From JAOBAU01 sp034667465 (GTDB lineage: Bacteria; Acidobacteriota; Thermoanaerobaculia; Gp7-AA8): 64,000 nucleotides of DNA. The stretch covers positions 62,001 to 126,000 of the forward strand of contig JAXDJV010000004.1 of NCBI GenBank assembly GCA_034667465.1, given 5' to 3'. Position numbers and translations under genes: made by a program. This document shows positions 51,079 through 59,650 of the stretch, in pieces (positions within the stretch are counted from its first letter, which is position 1; every line of letters starts with the position of its first letter). Under the pieces are notes generated by a model. The model was not told where the DNA came from. It saw only the letters and a program-made list of their open reading frames with translations, and did no database searches.

Positions 51079-53946
51079 ATGTCGTCTCGTTCTCTCGTTT
51101 TCGTCGTGCTTCTTCTCGCTGTTTTCTCGCTGTTCGCCGCAACGACCGCGCGCGCGCAGGAAGCCGACCTGGGCGTCACCAAGAGCGGTCCTGCCAGCGC
51201 CGCGGCGGGAGCAAACGTTCCGTACACGATTACCGTGACGAACTTCGGTCCCGACGACGCTTCGACGGTTCACCTGAGCGATCCGATTCCGCCGGGGATG
51301 ACCTTCGTTTCCGAGACGCAGGACAGCGGCCCCGCCTTCGGCTGCACCACGCCGCCGGTCGGCGCCGGCGGCACGGTCGACTGCACGATCGCAACGCTGA
51401 CCGCGGGAAGCACGGCGACGTTCACCTTCACGTTCAACATTCCGCCCGACGTTGCGCCGGGCACGTTGTTCACGAATATCGCGACAGTGTCGACCGTGAC
51501 ACTCGATCCGAACGACGAGAACAACTCCGCGCCGGTGACGACAGCGGGTCCTGCTGCTCCTCAGGCCGACGTCAGCGTGATGAAAGACGGGCCGGCCAGT
51601 GCGGCTCCCGACACCGACGTGAGCTACACCATCACCGTTGCGAACGGCGGCCCCTCCGACGCCGCCAGTGTCTCGCTTGACGACACGCTGCCCGGAACGA
51701 TGACCTTCGTCTCCCTCGTGCAGAACAGCGGGCCGTCGTTCAACTGTCCGCCGCCGCAGGGCACCGCCATCACCTGCTCCATCGCCACGCTCACCGCCGG
51801 CGCGACGGCGACGTTCACCTTCGTCGGACACATTCCGGCCGGGACGCCGTCGGGGACGACCTTCACCAATACCGCATTCGTGTCGACGGAGACCGCGGAT
51901 CCTGCCGGAGAAAACAACTCGAGCACGACGCAGCTCGTCGTGTCGAGTGCCGACGTCTCCGTGACGAAGAGCGCCCCGGCCACCGTCGCTGCCGGCGGAA
52001 CGATGTCGTACGTCGTCACCGTCACCACCAACGGTCCCGATCAGGCGCAGAACGTGACGTTCACCGATCCGCTCCCGGGCCCGACGACGTTCGTTTCGCG
52101 CACGCAGAACAGCGGGCCGGCGGCTCTCTGCAGCGACCCGCTGCCGGGAACGAATGGCACCGTGAGCTGCACGATTGCCGCGCTGAACAACGGTCAGAGC
52201 GCGCAGTTCACCATCGTCGTGCAGGTGAACGGAAGCACCGTCGCGGGGACGTTCATCACGAACACGGTCAGCGTCACCACCAACGGGAGCACCGATCCGA
52301 ACAGCGGGAACGACAGCGCGAACGCCACGACGACTGTTACGGTCCAGAGCGACGTGTCGGTGACGAAGAGCGGCCCGGCGACGATCACCGGAGGAACGAA
52401 CATTTCCTACGCCATCAACGTGACGAGCAACGGTCCGAGCAACGCGGCGAACGTGACGCTCAGCGACACGATGCCGGCCAACACGACGTTCGTCTCGCTT
52501 TCGTCGCCGGCTGGCTGGTCCTGTACTACGCCGGCGATCGGTGGCACCGGTACGATTTCCTGCAGCGCCGCGACGCTCACTGCCGGCGCAACCGCGAACT
52601 TCACACTGACGCTCAAGGTGTCGTCGACGCTGATGAGCGGGACGCTCTCGAATACCGCGACGGTTTCCGCGGCCGTCGATACCAACAACGGGAACAACAG
52701 CAGCACGTCGAACGCGGCGATCACGAGCACCAACAATCTTGCGATCACAAAAAACGGCCCCGCCACAGTTGCGGCAGGCGGCAGCATCACCTACACCATC
52801 GCTGCAACCAACAACGGTCCGACGGATGCGTCGGCGCCCCACGTGATGGACAACCTGCCGGCGAACACCACCTTCACCTCATTGGCGGTTCCGGCCGGCT
52901 GGACGTGTACGACTCCTGCTGTTGGAAGCGGAGGATTCGTGACCTGCGACGTTGCCGGTACCTGGCCGGCCACAGCCTCGTCGACCTTCACCTTGACGCT
53001 CGGCGTCTCGCCTTCCGCCCCGAACGGCAGCACGATCTCGAATACGGTGACGATTGATTCGCCTGCGCCGGGTCACGCTACCGCTACATCCAACGCCACC
53101 GTCTCCGTCTCCGCCGACGTCGCCATCACGAAGACCGCGCCGGCGACCATCGCTCCGAACGGCAGCATCGCCTACACGATCAACGTCACGAACAACGGTC
53201 CGAACGTCGCGCAGAACGTCTCGCTCACCGACACCCTGCCGGCGAACACCACCTTCACATCGCTCTCGTCTCCGGGCGGCTGGAGCTGCACGACGCCAGC
53301 GGTCGGCGGTACCGGCGCCGTCACATGCACGATTGCGACGTTTGCGAACGCTGCCACCGCGCCATTCACACTGACCGTCGCGACGACGGCGCCTGCCGGC
53401 TCGACGATCACGAACACGGCCAATGTCAGCGCGACGTCGCCCGATCCAAACGCCGGCAACAACACCGCGTCCGCGTCGACGAACGTCGTCACGGCCGACG
53501 TCGCCATCACGAAGACCGCCACGCCCGCAGCAAACGTTCCGACCGGTTCCGAGACCTTCACGATCGTCGTCACCAACAACGGTCCCGGCACCGCGACCGG
53601 CGTGACCGTGACTGACATCCTGCCGGCCGGTACGACCTTCACCTCCGCGGGCGCGTCGCAGGGAAGCTGCAGCGGCACCACGACCGTCACCTGCAACGTC
53701 GGAACGCTCAACAACGGCGCAAGCGCGACGATCACCATCGTCGTCCAGGCTCCGCCGACGCTCGGCCCGGTATCGAACACCGCGACGGTCACCACCACGA
53801 GCAGCGATCCGAATGCGGCGAACAACAGCAGCACGACGAGCTTCACCGTCGTCGCCGCGATCCCGGCGATGTCACCTTTCGCGTTGCTGCTCACCGCGAT
53901 CGCGCTCGCACTCGGCGGCGCGATCGCGCTCAAGGCTCGTGGATGA
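51079..53946 (+). CDS. Large exported DUF11-repeat protein with C-terminal sorting-like tail
   Basis: This 955-residue protein starts at ATG 51079 (GGAGG 8 bp upstream) with a signal peptide ending FAATTARA. Seven DUF11 repeats of about 115-130 residues follow, each beginning near ADVxVTKSGPA and containing NNGP and LPANTTF-type motifs. They are tandem Ig-like beta domains. The last residues read VAAIPAMSPFALLLTAIALA and then GGAIALKARG: a Pro motif, a hydrophobic helix and a basic end, like IPTL-CTERM/PEP-CTERM sorting signals. It is likely exported and surface-anchored. The next gene starts inside its stop codon. Confidence 0.9.
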   Translation: MSSRSLVFVVLLLAVFSLFAATTARAQEADLGVTKSGPASAAAGANVPYTITVTNFGPDDASTVHLSDPIPPGMTFVSETQDSGPAFGCTTPPVGAGGTVDCTIATLTAGSTATFTFTFNIPPDVAPGTLFTNIATVSTVTLDPNDENNSAPVTTAGPAAPQADVSVMKDGPASAAPDTDVSYTITVANGGPSDAASVSLDDTLPGTMTFVSLVQNSGPSFNCPPPQGTAITCSIATLTAGATATFTFVGHIPAGTPSGTTFTNTAFVSTETADPAGENNSSTTQLVVSSADVSVTKSAPATVAAGGTMSYVVTVTTNGPDQAQNVTFTDPLPGPTTFVSRTQNSGPAALCSDPLPGTNGTVSCTIAALNNGQSAQFTIVVQVNGSTVAGTFITNTVSVTTNGSTDPNSGNDSANATTTVTVQSDVSVTKSGPATITGGTNISYAINVTSNGPSNAANVTLSDTMPANTTFVSLSSPAGWSCTTPAIGGTGTISCSAATLTAGATANFTLTLKVSSTLMSGTLSNTATVSAAVDTNNGNNSSTSNAAITSTNNLAITKNGPATVAAGGSITYTIAATNNGPTDASAPHVMDNLPANTTFTSLAVPAGWTCTTPAVGSGGFVTCDVAGTWPATASSTFTLTLGVSPSAPNGSTISNTVTIDSPAPGHATATSNATVSVSADVAITKTAPATIAPNGSIAYTINVTNNGPNVAQNVSLTDTLPANTTFTSLSSPGGWSCTTPAVGGTGAVTCTIATFANAATAPFTLTVATTAPAGSTITNTANVSATSPDPNAGNNTASASTNVVTADVAITKTATPAANVPTGSETFTIVVTNNGPGTATGVTVTDILPAGTTFTSAGASQGSCSGTTTVTCNVGTLNNGASATITIVVQAPPTLGPVSNTATVTTTSSDPNAANNSSTTSFTVVAAIPAMSPFALLLTAIALALGGAIALKARG

Positions 53947-54662
53947 CGGAGGGGATGACGGAGGAGTCGCCGGAGCAGCCGACGAAGTCCTCAGCGCGCA
54001 CGACGATCAAGGTCGTCGTCGCGCTGATCGTCGCCGGTGGCGTAACGGCGCTCTGGTTTTCCCCGCTGCGCAGCTATCTGACTCGTGAGCACATCCGCAC
54101 CAGCGCGGAAGCGGTGCGCGGACTCTGGTATGCACCGCTGCTGCTGATCGCGTCGTACGCGGTCGGCTGCATCTTCGCGATTCCGGCGAGCTTCTTCATC
54201 CTCGCGGCCGGCGTCATCTGGGGCTGGAAGCTCGGCGGTACGTACGCGCTGATCGGCGGCGTGATCGGCGGCACCTCTTCATTCCTCCTCGGCCGTTTTC
54301 TCGGCGAAGGCGTCCTGGCGCGTTTCGGCCGCCTCGGAAAACTGGTGGAGAAGCAGGTCGATCACGCCGGCTTCAAATCGCTGCTCGTCCTTCGGCTGAT
54401 CCCGCTTTTCCCGTTCGCCGTTCTGAACTACGGCGCCGGGGTCGCGGGCGTACAGCTCATGGATTTCGTCGCCGCGACCGCGATCGGCGTCGCGCCGTCG
54501 AACTACGTCTTCGCCTATTCGGCCGACGCGATCTTCAACGGCACGATGACGGAAGGCGATGCGCTGAAGCGGCTGGCAATCATTGCGGCGCTGCTGATCG
54601 CCGTCATCGTCGTCCCGGCGCTGCTGAAAAAGCGCTTCGGCGGCGTGCAGTCCGGCCTCTGA
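53943..54662 (+). CDS. VTT-domain (TVP38/TMEM64, DedA-like) membrane protein
   Basis: This 239-residue polytopic protein begins at an ATGA overlap with the DUF11 gene. The VTT core is visible: FAIPASFFILAAGVIWGWKLG, GGVIGGTSSFLLGRFLGEG and LVLRLIPLFPFAVLNYGAGV. Related proteins are lipid scramblases or lipid-flippase candidates, and some are linked to envelope polymer handling. The role here is unknown, and the overlap with a surface-protein gene is notable. Confidence 0.9.
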   Translation: MTEGMTEESPEQPTKSSARTTIKVVVALIVAGGVTALWFSPLRSYLTREHIRTSAEAVRGLWYAPLLLIASYAVGCIFAIPASFFILAAGVIWGWKLGGTYALIGGVIGGTSSFLLGRFLGEGVLARFGRLGKLVEKQVDHAGFKSLLVLRLIPLFPFAVLNYGAGVAGVQLMDFVAATAIGVAPSNYVFAYSADAIFNGTMTEGDALKRLAIIAALLIAVIVVPALLKKRFGGVQSGL

Positions 54663-54684
54663 CCGCACAGCTCCCTGTGCTATA

Positions 54685-54718
54685 TTGACGGACCCGCGCG
54701 CTGTCCCGCGGGCGTCAA
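54685..54718. promoter_or_regulatory. Inverted repeat just upstream of the M23 peptidase gene
   Basis: TTGACG (54685-54690) pairs with CGTCAA (54713-54718), with CCCGCG and CGCGGG inside. It ends 2 bp before the ATG at 54721 and could hide the translation start or bind a regulator. A TATATT at 54681-54686 overlaps it. Confidence 0.4.
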
Positions 54719-54720
54719 CC

Positions 54721-55758
54721 ATGATCGAGATCCAGATCCATCCGAGCGACATTCGCCGCCGCGTCCGATACTTCTTCTTCGACCGCCGCCGGGTCCTGAT
54801 CGGCATCGGATTGCTCTCGTTCATTCTGATCGGTCTCATCGGCTCGATGGCTGCCGCTCCGACGGTCATTCGCCGCGTCTACAAAACGAACTTCCTCCAC
54901 AACATGCGCGGCGAGCGGGACATCCAGAAGGAGCGTCTCCGCGAGAACGTCGTGCAGATGAGCTCACTCGAGCGCAGCCTCGAAGAGCATCGCGTCCGCG
55001 TTGAAAAACTGATCACTGTTTACGGACTGGAACGGAGTCTCGGGCAGGGCGGTTTCTCGCTGCCGCTGCATCCGAAAGCCGACGTCACCGAGTATCAGCT
55101 CGACGACGCGCGCCGCCGCGAAGTCTCGCTGAAGCACGCCATGCGGCGCCTGCAGGATCAGCTCGAGCTTCTCGCGCGCTACGAAGCGGCGAATCAGGAT
55201 CTCGTTCGTCACACGCCGTCGATCCTGCCGCTGCCGGCTGACCAGTTCGTGCTCACGTCGCCGTTCGGCAATCGGATCTCGCCGTTCACGCGCGCCGCCG
55301 ACTTTCACAAAGGTCTCGATCTTTCCGCGCCCACCGGCACGCCGGTTTACGCGACCGCCGACGGCGTCGTCAATTTCGCCGGCCGCTATCCGATCTCGCA
55401 GAGTGTCGCGTGGTGGCGCTTCGGCAACGTCGTCGTCGTCAATCACTCCGATCGCTTCATCACCATCTACGGCCACTGCGACACCGTCAACGTTCGCGCG
55501 GGCCAGACGGTGAAGCAGGGCGAAGTCATCGCCACCGTCGGTTCGACCGGCTGGAGCACGAACTCGCATCTTCACTACGAAGTGCGCAGCGACCTCGAAC
55601 AGCCGGACAAATACATCCCGATCGATCCGCGGATCTACATCCTCAACTATCAGTGGAACAACGAGGCGGTCCTCCTGATGAAGGCCCGTACCAGCAAGGA
55701 CTACAAAAACTTCGACCCGCTGCCGCCGGCATTCGTCGGCAGAAGGAGCTCGTCATGA
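54721..55758 (+). CDS. M23 family peptidoglycan endopeptidase (LytM domain)
   Basis: This 345-residue protein has a cytoplasmic basic N-terminus, one membrane helix (RVLIGIGLLSFILIGLIG), a coiled coil at about 60-165, and a C-terminal LytM domain. The zinc ligands are visible in FHKGLDLSAPTG (HxxxD) and SHLHYEVR (HxH), with YGHCDTVNVRAGQTVKQG between. It is predicted to cut peptide cross-links from the outer face of the inner membrane. The bactofilin-like gene overlaps its stop by 4 bp, a pairing known from cell-shape systems. Confidence 0.93.
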   Translation: MIEIQIHPSDIRRRVRYFFFDRRRVLIGIGLLSFILIGLIGSMAAAPTVIRRVYKTNFLHNMRGERDIQKERLRENVVQMSSLERSLEEHRVRVEKLITVYGLERSLGQGGFSLPLHPKADVTEYQLDDARRREVSLKHAMRRLQDQLELLARYEAANQDLVRHTPSILPLPADQFVLTSPFGNRISPFTRAADFHKGLDLSAPTGTPVYATADGVVNFAGRYPISQSVAWWRFGNVVVVNHSDRFITIYGHCDTVNVRAGQTVKQGEVIATVGSTGWSTNSHLHYEVRSDLEQPDKYIPIDPRIYILNYQWNNEAVLLMKARTSKDYKNFDPLPPAFVGRRSSS

Positions 55759-56549
55759 CCGCAGCCGCCGCTGACCAGTCGAACTTCCCGACGATGATCA
55801 TCCCGCGCGGCACCGAGATCCGCGTGAACGCCACCGGTCAGCTTTCGATCAAGACGCCGGGCAATCTCGTGATTCAGAACAGCGGCATCTACTCGGAAAT
55901 CGAATCGACCAACGGCTCGATTCGCATCGAAGAGAACGTCACCGTCGAAGCGGTGAGCATCCGCGCCGGTCAGGCGTGCTTCATCCAGGGAACGCTCACC
56001 GCGTGGAAGGTCCACGCGAAGCGGATCTCACTCGAAGATCGCGCCAAGGCGTTCATCATGCTGCAGGAATCGGAATCGCTCGAGCTGTCGAAAGGCAGCC
56101 GTCTGGTCGGCAACTTCGCCAGCGAGAAAGAGCTCTTCCTGATGATGGGCAAGTTTCAGGGACAGCTGAAGGAACTGCCGGGCGGCGTCGACATGGGCTC
56201 GCCCGCGGGACTCGGCGACGTCCGTCTCGCATCGATTCCCGCCGGCGCGGCGCCGTCGATCGCGACGACCGCCACGCAGGTTCCACCGCCGCCGGTCATT
56301 CCGACTCCGGCGCGCGACGAGGCCGCCGAACATCTCCGGCTCGCACAGAGTCTGCTCGAGCGGGAGATCGCACGTGCCGACCTCGCGCCGAACGAAGCGG
56401 AGCCGCTGCGCGAAGTGCTTTACGCGCTGCGCGAGCGCAATCTGCCGCGTGTGCAGAGCGTCTATCGCGATGCGTTTCGCGAAAGCGCTCGGCCGTCCGA
56501 GGGGCTGCGGCAGGCGATGGAACACCTCGACCGCTTCTTCGCGCAGTAG
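55755..56549 (+). CDS. Bactofilin-like protein
   Basis: This 264-residue protein has a hydrophobic beta-repeat segment at residues 15-140 (IIPRGTEIRVNATGQL, NLVIQNSGIYSEIESTNGS, NVTVEAVSIRAGQACFIQG) like the beta-helix of bactofilins. A Pro/Ala linker and a C-terminal helical domain (AEHLRLAQSLLEREIARADL) follow. It starts in the stop codon of the M23 peptidase gene. Bactofilins polymerise without nucleotides and position peptidoglycan enzymes. The match is by pattern, so the family call is moderate. Confidence 0.65.
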   Translation: MTAAAADQSNFPTMIIPRGTEIRVNATGQLSIKTPGNLVIQNSGIYSEIESTNGSIRIEENVTVEAVSIRAGQACFIQGTLTAWKVHAKRISLEDRAKAFIMLQESESLELSKGSRLVGNFASEKELFLMMGKFQGQLKELPGGVDMGSPAGLGDVRLASIPAGAAPSIATTATQVPPPPVIPTPARDEAAEHLRLAQSLLEREIARADLAPNEAEPLREVLYALRERNLPRVQSVYRDAFRESARPSEGLRQAMEHLDRFFAQ

Positions 56550-56584
56550 CAGCGGCGCAGCCGCTCACGTAAGAGCCGTCGCGC

Positions 56585-57277
56585 ATGATTCCTCTTCGTG
56601 ATGACAACCCGCGCCACACGACGCCGGTCGTCAACATCGTCCTCATCATCCTCAACATTCTGATGTTCCTCTGGGAGCTGTCGTTCGGGCCGCAGCTCGA
56701 TCGCGTGCTCTTCGGCGTGGCATTCATCCCGGCGCGGTTCTGGGCGTACGGTCCGGTGCCGTTCAACATCGTCACGATGTTCGTTTCGATGTTCCTTCAC
56801 GGCGGCTGGCTGCACCTCGGCGGAAACATGCTCTATCTCTGGATCTTCGGCGACAACGTCGAAGACCGCCTCGGCCACACCCGCTACTTCATCTTCTACA
56901 TCCTCTGCGGACTGGTGGCGACGCTTGCGCACGCGATCGCCAATCCCGCTTCGCGCGTGCCGTCCATCGGTGCGTCGGGTGCGATCGCCGGCGTGCTCGG
57001 CGCGTATCTGCTGCTCTTCCCGCACGCGCGCGTGACGACGGTCATCCCGATCTTCGTGTTCATCACCGTGCGCGAGATTCCGGCCATCATCGTGCTCGGA
57101 CTCTGGTTCGTGCTGCAGCTCTTCACCGGTGCCGCGTCGCTCGGCGGTAACCCGCAGGAAGGTGGCGTCGCCTACTTCGCGCACATCGGTGGTTTCGTCG
57201 CCGGCATGTTGCTCGTCGTGCTCCTCGGCGGAATGCGGCGTCGCCGTATCGAGCCGGTCGATTACTGGCGACGCTGA
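56585..57277 (+). CDS. Rhomboid family intramembrane serine protease
   Basis: This 230-residue protein has six to seven helices. The motifs are MFLHGGWLHLGGNMLYLWIF, the catalytic Ser in SIGASGAIAGVLGAYL, and the catalytic His in YFAHIGGFVAGM. Rhomboids cleave membrane helices near their ends. The DUF11 protein tail upstream (rhombosortase-type signals are GlyGly-CTERM) could be a substrate, but this is speculation. Its end overlaps the convergent galT-like gene by 16 bp at a hairpin. Confidence 0.94.
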   Translation: MIPLRDDNPRHTTPVVNIVLIILNILMFLWELSFGPQLDRVLFGVAFIPARFWAYGPVPFNIVTMFVSMFLHGGWLHLGGNMLYLWIFGDNVEDRLGHTRYFIFYILCGLVATLAHAIANPASRVPSIGASGAIAGVLGAYLLLFPHARVTTVIPIFVFITVREIPAIIVLGLWFVLQLFTGAASLGGNPQEGGVAYFAHIGGFVAGMLLVVLLGGMRRRRIEPVDYWRR

Positions 57278-58083
57278 TCGCGGAAGCGTTCCGCGACCGC
57301 CGACGGATCGATCACTTCGATCGCGCTGCCGCTGCCGATCTCGAATCCTGCGATCACCGCCTGCCGCGAAAAGATCTGCACGTACCAGTGCGCGGCCGGC
57401 GCGTCGCGGAAGTTCATGAAGATCCAGTTGAAGGCGTCGCCCGCGCCGAGCATCGCTGCCGACGCTCGCTGGAGCAACGATGCGAGCTCGCCGGCGTGAT
57501 CGGACGTCAGTTCGTTTGCGTGGACGCGTGGCACGATCCACTGCTCGTACGAAAACGATGACGCATGCGGCGCGACCCACCTGAAGTGCGATGTCTCGTC
57601 GATCGCGTCGCCGATTGGATCGCAGAGCGGGCAACGTTCCGCGCGCGTGAAGGCGTCGATCTCGCGCGCGATACGCGGCGGCACGAATGGCGTCGCGATC
57701 AGTTGCGAATGCATGTGCGGGATCGACGCGCCGGCGGCGGAACCGTGATTCTTGAAGATCGTCACGCAGGCGTCGTCGTGCGCGCGATATCGCGCTGCGT
57801 ACATCTGAACCGCGTCAGTCGCGGCATCGGGCGTGAGCGAATCGAACGTCGCGCCATGCTGCGGTGATTCGACGATGACTTCGTGTCCGTCAGTGGCCGG
57901 ATATTTGTTCGGGAACACGCGGATGCGCCACGGCTCGCCGATGTGCGCGAGCTCGAGCGGCGTGTGCGCTTCATTGCCGGCGCAGAACGGGCAGACGGTG
58001 GATTCGTGAAAGACGTTCGGTCGTTCTGCGCGATGAGGCGCGAAGAGGATCGGATCGCCGGTGATCGGATTTCGCCGAATCAC
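57262..58083 (-). CDS. galT: Galactose-1-phosphate uridylyltransferase family protein
   Basis: This 273-residue HIT-superfamily enzyme has zinc cysteines CPFCAGNE and CPLCD, and the active-site IPHMHSQLIATPF (HxHxQ). It also has RVFPNKYPA and HWYVQIFSRQAVIAGFEIGSG. It starts at GTG 58083 within the stop of the upstream gene (GTGA). The length is shorter than E. coli GalT (348), nearer to archaeal and Thermotoga-like forms. Other nucleotidyl acceptors are possible. No other galactose gene is adjacent. Confidence 0.85.
   Translation of the reverse strand: MIRRNPITGDPILFAPHRAERPNVFHESTVCPFCAGNEAHTPLELAHIGEPWRIRVFPNKYPATDGHEVIVESPQHGATFDSLTPDAATDAVQMYAARYRAHDDACVTIFKNHGSAAGASIPHMHSQLIATPFVPPRIAREIDAFTRAERCPLCDPIGDAIDETSHFRWVAPHASSFSYEQWIVPRVHANELTSDHAGELASLLQRASAAMLGAGDAFNWIFMNFRDAPAAHWYVQIFSRQAVIAGFEIGSGSAIEVIDPSAVAERFRDQRRQ
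57278..57296. terminator. Hairpin between convergent rhomboid and galT-like genes
   Basis: A perfect 8-bp stem TCGCGGAA/TTCCGCGA with a 3-nt loop starts right after the rhomboid stop and lies within the last codons of galT. There is no T-tract. It is like the hairpin at 20325-20346. Confidence 0.45.
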
Positions 58084-58697
58084 GGCTCGCGCTCCAGCTT
58101 CGCGGCGAGCGCGAAGCGCTGCGCGATGCCGAGGAGTGCGAACGCGATCAGGACGGCGGTCATCCACTCGGCGATCGTGAAGGTCGCGTAGCGCGCGGCG
58201 CTCCAGCCGTTCGTGGCGAGGATGTACGAGACGATCGGAAAGACGATCAGGCCGAGCACGAATTCGCCGCGGCCGACGGTGTCGTAGTTCCGCTGATGAA
58301 ACGTCGCTTCGAGCTGCGTGCCGATGTACCCGTTGAGCGAGATCGCCACGACGGAGGTGACGACGAGCCACGGACGAACGCCGTTTCCCCACACCCAGCC
58401 AACGAGGAGCAACGTGTCGGAAACGCGATCGAGAAAGTGATCGAGAAAGTCGCCGTAGCGCGTCATCAATCCCTTCACCCGCGCGACGATTCCGTCGAGC
58501 GCGTCCGCGAGACCGCCGAGCGAGACGAAGACGATCGCGACCAGGAACGCGCGCGGATCGTGCGCGCCGTACACGAAACACCATGCACCGATCGCATTGA
58601 GGAGAAACGCGATCAGCGAGATCGCGTTGGGGGAGAGCGGTACGCGCTGCGCAAGCGGCGTGAACCAGCGGCCGAGCCGCTCGCGCCAGACGTTCAT
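58080..58697 (-). CDS. CDP-alcohol phosphatidyltransferase
   Basis: This 205-residue membrane protein has the full family signature DALDGIVAR...G...D...D: D-x2-DG-x2-AR-x8-G-x3-D-x3-D in GLADALDGIVARVKGLMTRY then GDFLDHFLD. It makes a phosphodiester between a CDP-diacylglycerol-type donor and an alcohol; the head group (inositol phosphate, glycerol phosphate or other) cannot be told. A TACAAT lies 7 nt before its ATG with no Shine-Dalgarno. The galT-like gene is coupled downstream. Confidence 0.92.
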   Translation of the reverse strand: MNVWRERLGRWFTPLAQRVPLSPNAISLIAFLLNAIGAWCFVYGAHDPRAFLVAIVFVSLGGLADALDGIVARVKGLMTRYGDFLDHFLDRVSDTLLLVGWVWGNGVRPWLVVTSVVAISLNGYIGTQLEATFHQRNYDTVGRGEFVLGLIVFPIVSYILATNGWSAARYATFTIAEWMTAVLIAFALLGIAQRFALAAKLEREP

Positions 58698-58704
58698 GGG
58701 AGGG

Positions 58705-58710
58705 ATTGTA
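58705..58710 (-). promoter_or_regulatory. -10 box TACAAT, predicted leaderless start
   Basis: On the minus strand TACAAT ends 7 nt before the ATG at 58697. The spacer is CCCTCCC, which is not a ribosome-binding site. Confidence 0.48.
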
Positions 58711-58717
58711 GTGTGGC

Positions 58718-59641
58718 TTAGTAGATGATCACTTCATCCCCAACGTTCGACATCTGGAACAGCCGTTCGATGTCCGCGTCGCCGAGTCGCACGCAGCCGT
58801 GTGAAACGGAGCGGCCGAGGTTTGCGGCGTCCTGCGTGCCGTGCAGCGCGTAGCCGTCGCCGAGGTTGAGTCGGTAGTGACCGAGGACTTTGTCGAATGC
58901 GCGTTGCGGCGTGCCGACCGGCGGAATCACGATCGTGTTTCCGGCGACGATCATCTTCCCGGGCGGGAGCTCGCGCTCGATGCCGCCGCTCTCTTCGACG
59001 ATCGTGTTGCCGCGCATCTTCAGCGTGCGGCTGCTGTCTCCGCCGCCGAACCAGCCCCATACGCCTTCATCGCGTTTCGCTGCGGGATCGCCGGTGTCGG
59101 CGTTGATCGAGCTGCCCGGTCCGAGACGCACGACGCGCATGCCGTTCTTGCGCGCTTCTTCGACGTAATGCCAGTCGGGCGGCACCCACTGCGGATTCTC
59201 TTCTTTCGATTTGATGTGGAATTTGCCGATCGGCGTGTCGAACACCATCGTTTTGCCGTCGACGGCGAGCGTCGTTCCTTTTCCCGTCGAGCAGATCGCT
59301 TCGAAGATCGTCTGCCCGTTGCGACGCACGTAGACTTTGTTCTCCGCCGTCGAGACGATGATCGTCTGGCCTGTGTCGGGGACTTCATCGGTCTGTTTCA
59401 CGACGCCGGCGACTTTGCTCTGCAGTTGTGCGAGCTCGGCCTGCCGTTGTTCGGCGCTCTGCCGAAGTTGTTCGGCTTTGTTACCGGTGCGCTCCGCGAT
59501 CAGCTGATCGACGACGGCGACGCGATCGAGCCGGCGGCTGTCGCGGGTGTTGATGACTTCGCCGGCGATCGCGAACGATGCCAGTCCGAGCGCCAGTACG
59601 AGCAGCGCCCACGAGCCCAGAAATCCGATCCAGCGGCGCAT
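58718..59641 (-). CDS. L,D-transpeptidase (YkuD domain)
   Basis: This 307-residue protein has an N-terminal membrane anchor (GSWALLVLALGLASFAIAG), a coiled coil (about 45-85), and a YkuD domain. The active site is visible in DGYALHGTQDAANLGRSVSH and then GCVRLGDADIERLF, so His and Cys are intact. It forms 3-3 peptidoglycan cross-links or attaches proteins to the wall. AAGGAG precedes the ATG. The gene upstream, 9 bp away, is a degenerate paralogue. Confidence 0.93.
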   Translation of the reverse strand: MRRWIGFLGSWALLVLALGLASFAIAGEVINTRDSRRLDRVAVVDQLIAERTGNKAEQLRQSAEQRQAELAQLQSKVAGVVKQTDEVPDTGQTIIVSTAENKVYVRRNGQTIFEAICSTGKGTTLAVDGKTMVFDTPIGKFHIKSKEENPQWVPPDWHYVEEARKNGMRVVRLGPGSSINADTGDPAAKRDEGVWGWFGGGDSSRTLKMRGNTIVEESGGIERELPPGKMIVAGNTIVIPPVGTPQRAFDKVLGHYRLNLGDGYALHGTQDAANLGRSVSHGCVRLGDADIERLFQMSNVGDEVIIY

Positions 59642-59650
59642 TGAGTCTCC

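Noticed and set aside
51079..53946. Repeats in the DUF11 gene as a CRISPR or DNA tandem array
   Set aside because: The periodicity is about 350 bp and is conserved at protein level only, as expected for tandem Ig-like domains.
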